Origin: Strigops habroptila
Taxonomy: Eukaryota; Chordata; Aves; Psittaciformes; Psittacidae
NCBI RefSeq assembly: GCF_004027225.2
Contig: NC_044302.2
Span: 74,249,239-74,313,238, forward strand
Direction: 5' to 3'
DNA length: 64,000 bases
The position numbers were made by a program, and so were the translations under genes. Shown here one piece after another: positions 1 to 39,602 of the stretch. The first letter of the stretch is position 1. The number at the start of each line of letters is the position of its first letter. Below the pieces are notes generated by a model. The model was not told the origin of the DNA. It searched no databases and worked only from the letters and a program-made list of their open reading frames with translations.

Positions 1-27830
<27,830 letters not shown>

Positions 27831-27977
27831 GCGGGAGAGCAGCCGCGGCTGCCGGCTGCCGACGAGGACCGATGCCGGCTACACGCACGAAGGGCGGCTT
27901 TATTTCATCTATTTATTTTTGTTAACTGCATGCTCCGGGCTAACCCCCCGACGGTCTGCTGACGGTTCTGGGCGACA

Positions 27978-27998
27978 ACTTCCGCATTTCACCTTCCT
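27978..27998 (-). promoter_or_regulatory. Paired ETS-family cores upstream of DOCK8 start
   Basis: On the minus strand two GGAA cores, AGGAAG and GCGGAAGT, lie within 21 bases, about 150 bases upstream of the DOCK8 ATG. ETS factors including PU.1 drive many leukocyte promoters, which suits DOCK8. This is a motif match only. Confidence 0.35.
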
Positions 27999-28670
27999 CA
28001 CAGAAATCGGCCGGAGTGGGAGGAGGGATCTGCCCCTCTGCACAGCTGGCGTCTCAGCCCTGCCGCTGCCTGCCCCGCCGGCCGGCAGTGGCGGGCCCCG
28101 GTACCCCGCGCCTCGCCCCGGTGGCCCCTGCAGGCTGCCCGCCGCGGCGGCGGCGCGCCCGGGCACGGGGACGGGGCAGGAACTTCCCCCCGCTCCAGCT
28201 TAACACAGGCGACCCCGAACCGCCGGTGGGTATTTTGGAGGGAAGCAGCGGGGAAGGCAGGCGTCAAAGCAAGCGCAGGGAGGAAGGAGGAGGGAAAAAG
28301 CCTTGTACCTGTGAACGCGCACAGCTGCGGAAATCCTTGCGCATCGCCCCGGCCGTTTTAATTTTGGAAAGCGCGCTGTGGCTGTCACACCCTCCACCAC
28401 TCCCGCCCGGGCCGAGGGCAGCTCTGCCGGGGCGAGCGGAGAAGAAGCGGGCACGGCTGGGCCCCAGACAGGCCCCGCACCGCCCTCGGGCAGCGCCGAT
28501 CCAGCCCGGCCTCCCCCGTCGGGGCAGGCGCGGCCGCCGGGCAGGGCAGGCTGGGGCAGGGCTGCTAAGGGCAGGGCAGACCGGCGCCCACCGCCCTGCA
28601 GGCAGAGGAAATAGCCGGAGTCCTTCCTTCGGCCCGCTAGCAGACGGGTGGAGCTGTTCAGGCAGGTAGA

Positions 28671-31600
28671 GGCAGCAAGATGTCAGACGTAAATAGATGT
28701 CAGCTCCTCACCTGGAGTGATATTTTGCCAATACACATGTGCACCCAGGATACAGGTTTCTCTTACCCCAAAACCATTTGAATGTGTGAGGAAAACTCAC
28801 ACATATCAACACCAGGTACCAGTTCAGCTTAGCACAAAGCAGGCGTGACTGCAGTCCTCTTCACCTGCACTTACAGCTCAACTCTTTAAAAAGGCCATTT
28901 TCATTAAGGGTTCTGTGGTTGTGTTACAAAGCGATGTTCCCTGGCTGTAGTTATCTCTCAGCCTTGGTGTGGATTTCACTGCTGCTGCAGTCAAGCAGAA
29001 CTCAGACTTCATTTGAAAGGGGAAGAAACAGAACCCAAACATGGCTTCCGCAGGTGAATTCTGGGGCAGCAGAGGCAATTCAGTTTCAGCTTGTCCTGTT
29101 TTTATTCTTTTCTCTTAGTTCCCTTTCATTGTATGTCCTGTATGAAAGAAGAGAAATGGGAGGGAAAAAATGCTATGCAGTTCTCTACTAGTACAGCAGG
29201 TACTGCCACATGCAATTGCTTTCTGGTAGCTTAACTGTGCATTGTAGATAACCTGTCACTAGAAGAGCTGCTCATCCATGGCAGGAGGTCAGGTCTCTTC
29301 TGTTTCTCAGAATACTGTTTTTGAGAACCATAACCACCCCTTTCATTGTTTGATTTCAAAAGCTTCCATGAAGTGCTGTGCCTCTGTTCATAGCAAGTTA
29401 CAAGCTAAGGAGGAGAAATGTAAGCAATGAATAAACAAAGCAGGCAGCTCCATTAACCATTCTGTGCAGTAAGTCAATGGTTTGGGTGTTAGACAGGTTT
29501 CAGACATGTCTTTCTGTTCATGGCAGGTCTAACGAAAGGAACTGGACATTCTGCCTTCGCTGAAGTGTCTGGTTACTTGGGTTTGGGTTGTTGGTTTGTT
29601 TAAGAGAGGAAGAACTGCTCAATACCTCATTTTTCATTGAAGCTATAAAAAAAGAGTCCAGGCTTCATCTTAACAGCTGATGTGGCATCAAGTAGGACCT
29701 TCTTTGACTGCCAAACCTGGCCACACAAACCAAGCTAGCAGCAATGTAAATCCCAACTTACACACACATACCCATTTATCAATGACACAACTATTTATTT
29801 CATAGTTTCATACATTCTTTATACATTCTTTGTCTGTACAAGCACGGACAAAGGGATTACTCAAAAAATATTTTGTCACATGCAGGAAAAAATGCCTGAG
29901 GAGACACACAAAAGTAAGGTTTCCAAAACTGCTAGTATATTCAGCAGGTACAGACCAAACAGATCGTTTTAAGTTTTCATCTTTTTTAATGAACTGAATT
30001 ATCAGCAGTCTACTCCAGCATATGAACAGCAAAATTCATCAAACATTCCTTTTCATCTATTATGTCAGCAACTCTGCTACCCTTTTGGGGGGAAATTAAG
30101 AAAAACAAAATCAAGAAAGTTTACATCATTTTAACTCACTGGAGTACTACCAGGTAAGATGTACTGCTCTAGCTTATTGCTAAAATACTAGTGTTTGAAT
30201 TCCTGCAACAAACAAACCCATTATATACAAGGTCATGAAATCTAATCATGCCTGTAGAACAAGATCTTTCCAGTCAGGAGATTAAAAACAATGATATCAA
30301 ACCAGGTGCCAGTGAAGGCAGCACAAAATCAGAAGTGAAGAAAACAATGTAATTCAGAGCAGACCAAGGTTTTCCAAACCTAGCTTGCTTGGATGGCAGC
30401 AGCTGTTGGTGGGTCTTGTATATGATACAGCAGAAAGCATGGTTATATTCACCATTTCCTCATCCCCATCCTCCTGTTGCACACAAACGCATCCCCAACA
30501 GTGGTCCTAATTGTTGCTGTGTAACTTCAGTCCTAGAATCAGTCATAAAGCCACACTTTTCTCTAATTCCTGTTGGGCTTCAAATGTTATTACCATGCTT
30601 TGGTCTTCCTCCTGCCACGTGAGCGGGAGGTGGTGGGTCCATGGCCCACCCCTGCAGTTGTTTGCTGTAACTGAGCAGGCTGAGGAGCTGCAGGCCCAGC
30701 CTCCAAGAGCAGCTGAGCAGCCGTAGGGACAGCACAGGCTGGGTACAAGTGCCTGGGCACAACAGCTACTGCTGCATATGGTTTTGAATGCATTTCAAAA
30801 TGCCTTCATTTTGAGGCTGGGATTAGGGAAACGCTGTAAGAGTCAATAATCAGCATGTCTACATGCCATCTACCACAGGATTTTTCTTCTGTTAAGTCAC
30901 ACGTTTCCAATATCTTTTTTTCTTAAAAGAGTAAATTAGCAGTCACTTCTTCACTGGCAGTGGTAACCCTGCAAAGAACCCTATTTTGCGTGACAGAGTA
31001 TTAGAGCATCACACCCATCATTAAACACAACTTTGTACCCCAGGATAGTCATGGACAACAAAGCCTTGCCGAAGCCTTAGGTGTCACCTGCTTATTTGTA
31101 GAGGATGTACCTCTGTTGCTTGACCAGCAACTGAGGGAAGTTCACAGGAGTTTTCTCAGTATCTTTTGTAATGGTAAATTTGCATCCTTGGAAAAACACA
31201 TCAGCGGTATATAACTGTTACCTGATTACATCGTAAGAGTATCTGGAGCTTCACACCAACAGAGAACTGTGATGATCTCAGTACAAGCCAGCAACGCACA
31301 ATGCCTGTTCATGTTTGCTCATATTCCACCTTCCTACAACATCGCTGGCCAGAGGAATACCATGTAACCAGTGCAACTGGACGCTCTTTCCTTAAAGGAA
31401 GCTGACATGCCACCGAGTCCAGTGCTCTTGCTGGCATAGGTCTTGGCTGTATCCAATAAAATCCAAGTGATATATTCAAGACTGTTTTAAACAAAAAATG
31501 TTATGTAAAATTTAGAAGGCTAAATCTCAGGAAAATTAAGTGTAATTTTCCATTCCTCCTTCTGATGTATTAAATATGGCAACAAAATACTGAACCTTCC

Positions 31601-34590
31601 TTCAAAAAAATAAATTAAAAATGTCACTCCTAGGTTTAAGTTTCATTTCTGTGTTGGTGAAGCAGGAGAAGGGGAACTTAAGATCACTTTGCAGCCTCTG
31701 TTTTTTCTTAAAAGAGTTGACTAAAAAACCCAAAAAGTTATGTGAAAGTGTATGTTCTTTTCCCATTTGTCTGTGCAAATTATCCTGGAGAAATATAAAT
31801 GTTACCAACCAGATCAACAGAGAGTTTCTCAAAGAGAAACATTTCTTTGCTCACCTCCACAGTAATCAGAACTTAAACAGAGATAACACTGATTTTTTTT
31901 TCCCCTTACTGTCATGATCTTCTTACATACAACTAGGCAACTTGCTAGGTGATGTCTGTTGATATTTAAATCCTGACTTTAAGCCACTCCTTTATTCTAA
32001 TATACTCAGGTTCACCAAGTTTCACATCATAACAGCATATTGAGCACGTAAGTCATAACAAGCAGCAGTGTTAAAAAGCAGGTGTGCTGGCTGAAGCAAG
32101 ATCTTCCTTCTCTTACATTACATGTGAATAATCTGCATTCTTCAAAGAAAAATAAAGTCCAGATGTCAGAAGGAGCTGTCAATCCAAGTACAGATAGGAA
32201 AATAGAGATAGTTTAATATAGAAACAGTTAAATACAGGTAAGAGGCAAGAAAGAAGTAACTGTACCCACGGCAGTATGCAGACCACAATAAAGTTATGCC
32301 TCTGCTTATTACCAGCTTATATTTTGAGATACACATGTGCCAGCTGAACAGCTACAGAGCTGATCACAAAACTGAACTTAAGTTCCGTTTCCACATTGTT
32401 TTTTATGTTAAATATAATTCAAAACTTCCGGCATCATTGTGTGAATTTGCAGCAACTCCTTTCTCCATGATGCTGAACTACATTGTGCTGTACAGACCAG
32501 CAGTACCATAAAGGAACCTACTTCTCCAGCAGCCATGATGCTTTAAGACTGTTATGCTCCACGTAACATTAAAATGGCAAGGATTTTCTTTTCCTGTTGT
32601 TTCAGTCAGATCAGGCTCCCCTTGCTACTGTATATGGAATCAATAAGCTGCAAGGCTCTTCAGTACATCCTCCTCCTTGTTTTCACAGCTCTTAAAAGTC
32701 ATCTCCCCCAATTCTTCTCAAAGAGACTTAAACATTTTTGTCCATCAACTAAAATGGTCTGAAGCAAAAGGCTCTGCTTGCATCGAGATCTTTAGTATTT
32801 AGGAAGGGACTAGCTTATTTCAATTGCAGCCACCTAGATGACTAATTAAATATGACTTCCTGGTACACATCAACAATTTACTGCTTTCTGATGTTGTATG
32901 TCTCGTCTACAAATACCTCAGAATAAAACTGGGCCAAATAGATTTAGGTTTGCTATGCTCGTTTTAGCTTCCGCCACAATAAAATATGCAGGTTTTGCAT
33001 TTATCTTTACAAAGTAGGCTTTATTACATGGGGCAGTAGAAACACAGAGACAGCTAATACAGCAGAATTCTAATGTTTGAATATAAACTTTAAAGAAACC
33101 AAAAGGAAACCCATGAACCGCAGTATTTATTTTAGGTGATTTTGTTCAAAAGAATAATAATGAGCGGTGTCACGTGAACTGGTGAAAAGCAGAACAACTT
33201 AAAGAACCAGGGCACTGGTTTCGTTACCTTTTTCTTCCCCAATACCAGATGTCTCACTGACACATAACTGAAATGTCAGTATTACAAATCCTCTAATTTT
33301 TGAAAGACATCTTACAGCCTCTTACATGCTGTGTGATGCCAAGCTCCTGTTCCCAACACCCTTCTGATTTTTTTCTTCCTTTACCCCACAGGTAAGGGAT
33401 TTTCTTGCAGTAAAAACCTTAAATTTTTTTCATAATCAATCCCTTAATAACAGAACTATGTAAAGCTGAGCAGACTCAGGATAGCAAAAACTTACACCAT
33501 CGGTCAGGGTTCTAAGAGACATGCCTTAAAAAAAAAAGCTGATCAGGTGTTTAAATTAGAACAGGATGTGCCATACAAGGGGATGATCCGAGTAGTTGAA
33601 ACAAGAACACGAGGCATTTTACCACATATTGATCCTAAAACTCTACAAATCAACAAACTATGTACTTACAGCCTATAATGAATGGAGAAGGCTTACTGCC
33701 TTCCACAGACAAGGAAACAGAAATTCCACAACTGATTCTTGACAGCTGCCTTTATTTACTGAAGCTGTCACCTTGCTAAACTCCAACGTTTCATGTTTGT
33801 GCCACTGAGCTGGCAGATTTACAGTGTTGGTCAACATGAGTTATTTTAACTACAATGAAAGCAAAAAAACGCATTTCCCCCACGAATCTAGATTTTAATA
33901 ATTTGCTTCTGAACTTACTGTCTGGACAATAGCTATAGGTATTTCTGTTGGAATGAGTTGTATGTCCAAGGACAAGCTGAATTAATGGACTAAGTTATTT
34001 TTAGACCAGACTTTTACATGCTTGTTATAATTACTAAAGTAAAAGCAAACTATTTTGAGTGGAATATCTTTAGTATTAAAGGAATATTCTAACCTACACA
34101 AGTATAGGAAGATACAAGGATATCTACTAAGTATACTTACTGCCATACAATCCAATAAGGCAAGGCCAACATACTTCATCTGCCTGTACTCAAACCGGTG
34201 TTACTGGACCTTATTTTGAGCACAGAGGACCACACCTGGGTTTTGAGGAGTAGGCATATGTAAGCATGCATCAGGCAAATTTCCTCTCCATGCCTCCCCC
34301 AATACTATTGTATTTACACCCTTTAACATGAAGACATGGAAAACGTGTTACTGATTTGCTAAGCTTATGCTCCATAAAAGCTAGGAAGTTCACAAGACTG
34401 TTAAAATTAACCACAGATACATCTTAATACACGTACGTGCCTCCTCACAGCATCTAACAGGAAAGAGAGCGAGCTAACGTTCAGTTTGTAGCTTAACTTT
34501 ATTCGACTATAAATAAAAGAAATCACATCCGCCTCGCACAAGGTTTGCTGAGCACACGGGGGACACCCCCAGTGCTTCCCATGGGTGCGA
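28671..34590. other. Intergenic stretch between the DOCK8 and ZNG1 islands
   Basis: About 5.9 kb of AT-rich DNA between the two promoters. No exon, RNA gene or mobile element was recognised. In humans an antisense transcript (C9orf66/DOCK8-AS1) starts near DOCK8, but nothing here resembles a conserved coding version. ORFs of 60-100 codons, such as 31621-31917, have no family match I recognise. Confidence 0.7.
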
Positions 34591-34791
34591 GCTTCCCGAG
34601 GCCAGACTGACGAAGAGGTGCGGTTGGGATGACCCCGCCTCTGGAGCCGTGTCAGGCTGGAAGTCCGCCGCCACGACCCACCTCACGCCGCCCGGCTGCC
34701 GCGCGTTAACAACGGCGGGACACAGCCCACCCCGCCTCCCGCTGCGGATGTGCGGCACACCGCGGCTCCGCGCCGCCATGAACGGAAAGGG

Positions 34792-34799
34792 GCATGCGC
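34792..34799 (+). promoter_or_regulatory. NRF1-like site
   Basis: GCATGCGC is the core of the NRF1 consensus and lies 228 bases upstream of the ZNG1 ATG within the CpG island. NRF1 sites are common in housekeeping promoters. Confidence 0.35.
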
Positions 34800-34883
34800 T
34801 GAGGGAGGGCGCTGTGGGCAGCTTGCGTGCTGTGTGCCAGCCCGGGGCGGTGCTGCCGCCATACCAGGCCGGGCTGTGCTATG

Positions 34884-34889
34884 TGACGT
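34884..34889 (+). promoter_or_regulatory. CRE-like half site TGACGT
   Basis: TGACGT lies about 136 bases upstream of the ZNG1 ATG, within the island and close to the probable transcription start. It is a short match only. Confidence 0.3.
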
Positions 34890-35019
34890 AGGGAGGACGC
34901 GCGTGAGAGCCGGTCCGCGCCGAGGCCGGCTCAGGGGAGGGGCGGCAGCGCCTTGCCTCGCCGCCCTTTGTTTCTCTCCCTCGTCCCTGGCCTCGCAGAG
35001 CGGCAGGGCCCGCGCCCTC

Positions 35020-35131
35020 ATGGAGGACGAAGACTGCCCCGACCTGGTCCCGATAGACGCCGGCGGCGAGGGGGAGACCGAGTCCAGCCGCAGCAGGAAA
35101 ATCCCAGTGACCATCATCACGGGATACCTGG
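35020..35131 (+). CDS. ZNG1: ZNG1 exon 1
   Basis: Residues 1-37 plus one base. It carries CPDLVPI, the docking motif for the METAP1 zinc finger (CPELVPI in human), an acidic linker, and the first part of the P-loop, [11 protein letters not shown]. The donor is G|GTGAGG. I chose the ATG just before EDEDCP because it places the docking motif at the N-terminus as in orthologues. The frame stays open upstream to an ATG at 34750, but that segment is GC-driven and unlike any ZNG1 N-terminus I know. Confidence 0.9.
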
Positions 35132-38100
35132 GTGAGGAGCGGCCCCGCGCCCCTGTCCGCTGGCGGCGTCCGCGCTTCCTGGCGCCGGGAGGAGCTGCAC
35201 GGGCGGACCGTGGGGGTCGGGAGACCCGAACGGGAGGCCGCGCTGCGGGGGTTCCGGGATGCCTGGCAGGTCCGGCCGCAGGCCCCGTGCCCGCCGGCTG
35301 GGTGGCGGAGCGCGGCCCTGGTGTTGTACAGAAAACGGTCACTGTCGCTGCTCGCGTAGTGAAAGCGCGCTGTCCTCATGCCGCCTATCCGAAGTGCGGC
35401 TCCGGCCATGCTTTCACAGCGATTTCGAACAGTGGTGCTTGCTCCTGTTTTGTTTTGGTCCATGTGTGACAAACCGCGTTTTGCCACTTACCGTCAGGGT
35501 CGTGTATTTAAATGCAGACTGAATTGCAGTCGTAGAAATGTGAGGTTTGGCTCCCTTCTCTTAAACCAACACGGTTTGGGAGCTTCATACACACCTATGT
35601 ATGGTGAGGATGAGGTTAAATTTAGGATCACCAACACTGTTCTAAAAGTTATAACTTTCCATTGCATCATACTCAGAAAGCCCTGAGGGCAGGGAAGGAA
35701 GGTTGCTCTACGAAATTCCCCTAGTTCCGATCTTGTCCATATGCAGGGTGAAACTGTTAGTAACGTGGTATTACTTCACAGAAGTTGTGAACACCTTGGT
35801 TAACAATGCCTCATGTAATGTCAGTTGCACATCATTGATGACTGATGACAAAAGTGCTGGTCGGAAAAGGCAGTGGGAGGGGGAAGAATAAGTGTGTTTT
35901 TTGTTAAACATAAAAAATCAGTTTTTTCAGAAAAGGCTGCCCAGCTGGTAGGGGACTTCTAAGTCTGTCAAGCACTGACACTTAGTAAATGGGACACCAT
36001 TGGCCTTTTAAGGCTGAGATTTAATATCCTGATAGTTGCATGTGGTCAAATATCTCTACAAATGAATTTTTACAGTATTATAATAGAATGCAGGATATAA
36101 TAATGAAAACTCGTATTTCAGGAGAGATTTGTCTGAGTTTGCATGTGCACAACAGTGCCTTTTATTTGAAAATCTGAGCTTTTTTAAACATTTTAATAGA
36201 AATGTGATCTGTGTTATAGGAGCTGGGAAAACAACTCTTCTAAATTACATACTGACAGAACAGCATGATAAAAGAATAGCAGTTATTCTGAATGAGTTTG
36301 GAGAAGGTATGTAAATCTGCAGAAACATTGTCTTAGCCATACAATGACAAATATTTACAAATTCTGAAAATTGAGAACATTGTAGTTTTAAATCCATTAC
36401 TGAAATTACTGACATATGTCACAGTCTTTAGAAGGGCAAAAAGTCTTTTGGATGGTGTTCATAAAATAACGCTGTGCATTAATCTGTTTCTTACATAAAT
36501 CCAGTTTCTTGGAGTCAAGTTAATGAATATATCACCCTCTTGGAAGTGCAGTACCTCCCATTTGTCCTGCTTAGTTTCAAGCAAATGGAAATTAAAATAA
36601 TTATTTTAATAATTATCCCCAAGAAAATGGGGGGATGGGTGCTTGATGTCTGTGGTTCTTTGAACTTTTTGCTTTCTTTCTTGGGATTTTTAAGTGTTAC
36701 AGCTGTGATTTCATATCAGCATTGCTTACAGTTTGCACTGAGTTGGTGGTGGTTTGTTTGTTTTCGTCAACAAAGATGCATACTGCTTTTCTGGTCTTGG
36801 AATCTAAAATAAAATATACAGACAAAGGCTTCATTTGATACGGAGGTGAAGGCTGACTTCCCATTCTTTCAGGAAAGTTCATGGCACTTACTCCGTGCTT
36901 TCATCCTCTGGGTTTTGGTCGTTGCAGAACCAGCTTGACTTTGGCTTTTAAATTTCTCATAAAATGGAAAATACTAATTTCTGAAGAACATGCCAGAAAC
37001 ATCGTCTTGGAAGAAAAAGATATAATACAAGAGTAATAATGTATACCAACTAAATCTTTCATCTCTTTTCCAGGTATCGTCATGCAAATTTGTAGATTAA
37101 TATTGTAGTACTACTTATATTTCCAGGAAGTGCCTTGGAGAAATACCTGGCAGTCAGTCAAGGGGGAGAACTCTACGAAGAATGGCTGGAGCTCAGAAAT
37201 GGCTGCCTGTGCTGTTCAGTAAAGTAAGGACACATTCTTAGAGTGGGTTTTGGGAGAGAACAAGACGTTGAGAATCTGGTTCCTGAAACTGGTGGTAGTA
37301 CTGGCCGAGACTTCTTTTGTTGGATAAAACAAGAATTTGACTTTGGGAGATACAAATTTTACTTCATTTTGCTGCCTTACTGGATTTGGACTTAGTGTCT
37401 TTCAGAAAAATAATCTAAATACCGAGTTATACACCATTGGGGTATTGTAGGGTAAGGAGCTCTCCCTCTTCTGTAAGTTCTACATGCTTTTATACAGAGA
37501 GCTAAAGATACAAGGAGACTGGAAGTAGGACTCAAGTTTCCTAATTTCCACGTTAAATACTCTGTTTCTTTATTTGTATTTTGGTTAATACTAGAGTACT
37601 GTACACCTCGGGGTGGAGGGAGAACCCTTTGGTAACCTGATGAAATACAGTATTCCAAATTGTAAGATGATGGTCATGTTAAAATGCAGGAGTGTATTTG
37701 TTCCTTTGACATATCTTGACCCTGTTTGCTTGAATGCTAGGTTGTTTGTGCTAAGTTTGTAATAAAGGTGAGGGCCTGTTTGTCCTGAAAATTTGGAAGA
37801 ACTGATTCTATGCCTTAAGTTGGGGTAGTAAATGGAAAACAGAAGACCCTGTTGCATTGTGTTCTATTGGGATGCAAGGAATGCTGCCACTGCTGCCATG
37901 TTTTATATACACTGGAGTCTTATAGAAAATGCCATACATTTCTGCTTCAGGCTGACTTCATCAGCTGAGATTTAGCAAATAACATCTTAATTTTGCTGTG
38001 GGTGAGGTGGAAAGGCAGAAGAACATGGTTCAGTTCTCCAGCCCCCCTTGCACCCCATCTTTCTTTTTTTAATTTCAGCTGCCAAACCAAATAGTTATGT

Positions 38101-39569
38101 ATTTAGTCAGCCCTACTGTTCTTTACAGGGTTTTCAGTGTTTGAAAAGAAATCTTCATTTAAATCGCCTTTATTGTGCCTGTCAGGAGTAGCAAATACCA
38201 TTTTCAGACCAAAATGAAACAGAAAAGTACAGTTTGCCTAATATTAGAGCAGCAGCTGAATGACTGAGTTTTCATTGTGGACTGTAAACCCTGACTCAGG
38301 TCTTTGCTCTGGTGGTAATGACAGTGTGTTCTGCATCAGAAGATAGATGTTTATACATGTTTTAGCTTGTTTTCTCTGTTCTCAGGTTTAATTGTTTCTT
38401 CTTACAGGGACAGTGGTGTGAAGGCAATTGAGAACCTGATGCAAAGGAGAGGAAAATTTGACTATATATTGTTAGAGACAACTGGTTTGGCAGATCCAGG
38501 TAGTTCACATTATGGTTTTCATAGCCATGATAATTATTCTGTTTTTATGAAGTGCTTGTTTGCTCACCGGTCTGCTCACTGTGCAGAATGTAATCTAAAG
38601 GAGTGAGTTGTCAGGCATATGCTGTAGTTGCTATATAGACTAAAAACTGAACTGGTTAGGTGCAGGAGCAGGGTTGTGGATGGAATTGTTTGGTTGGGTG
38701 TTTCGGGGTTGTTTTTTGAATTTACTCTAAACTGACTCCAAAGTTTAACAGAAATCCAGATAAAATGTAGTTCTATAAAGGGAAGACACTGGGCTTGGAG
38801 AAGAGGAGCACACTGGAACTAGTGGTTTTCAGAAGGCTTTTGCTGTTCTACGTTGTCCCTTCTCAAGTATAAGTTCTTAGCATCTGATGTATTGTTACAT
38901 TGGTTGTGACAGAACTTATATTTTGTGAAGTCATAAAATATGCTCCAAAACGGAATCATACATTCTTCTGGTAGGTACAGAAGAATAATCGATCTTAAAA
39001 ATTTCTTGTGTGCTCTTTAGTGATATTTATTATAAAAAGGTGTTTAAACTTGAGGTCATGTTAGTAATAGCTATCTAAAACAATTTTCACTGAATCATCA
39101 ATTAAAAATGTGTTGTCGATCGAGAGTGAAGAAAATTCTTATCAGAAATGCAGTTGCTTCCCATTTAGGAGACTGACATTTTCCAGCTCAAAGCTAAATA
39201 GTTGTCATGGTAAAGTAATTTCCTTCCGAGGAAAGGACATTGATTTGGACTCTCTTACACACAAATTCTGTGTGAGTCAAATTGGAAAACTATTAAGGTT
39301 TTGAGAAAAAAAAAATCAATAGATACCAGGAAACCATTAGATGTTGTGGCCTTTGCTGTATCTTGCATGAGTAGGCACTGTGAACAACTGACAGGTATTT
39401 GATGTTGATACAGAGTGATGCTTGGAGGACTGCATCTTGTCGCTTCAGGTGGACAGGTTTAGGTGTTAGAATGAGGTTAGTTACCAAGGTTTTTTGTTGT
39501 TTTTTAATTCTGATGTGCTTACTTCACTTAGTTACTGACAGCCTGCCAGTAACAAAGATTCTGATAACT

Positions 39570-39602
<33 letters not shown>

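Larger units (their letters stand above)
34600..35400. promoter_or_regulatory. CpG island and promoter of ZNG1
   Basis: This GC- and CpG-rich block covers the ZNG1 first exon and its upstream region. An NRF1-like GCATGCGC (34792-34799), a CRE-like TGACGT (34884-34889) and two GCCGCCAT YY1-like motifs (about 34772 and 34857) fit a broad, TATA-less housekeeping promoter. No TATA box is seen. The transcription start probably lies between about 34890 and 35000. Confidence 0.75.
35132..38407 (+). other. ZNG1 introns 1-3
   Basis: Introns of 1088, 820 and 1184 bases separate exons 1 to 4. No mobile element or RNA gene was recognised. Intron 2 has a 20-base perfect palindrome at 36591-36610. Confidence 0.8.

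Noticed and set aside
28016..28669. 217-codon plus-strand ORF in the same island
   Set aside because: Same compositional explanation; no domain or start context supports it.
34683..35342. 219-codon minus-strand ORF opposite ZNG1 exon 1 (and its 202-codon neighbour at 34879-35487)
   Set aside because: GC-driven shadow frames of the ZNG1 promoter and first exon; low-complexity composition and no family match.
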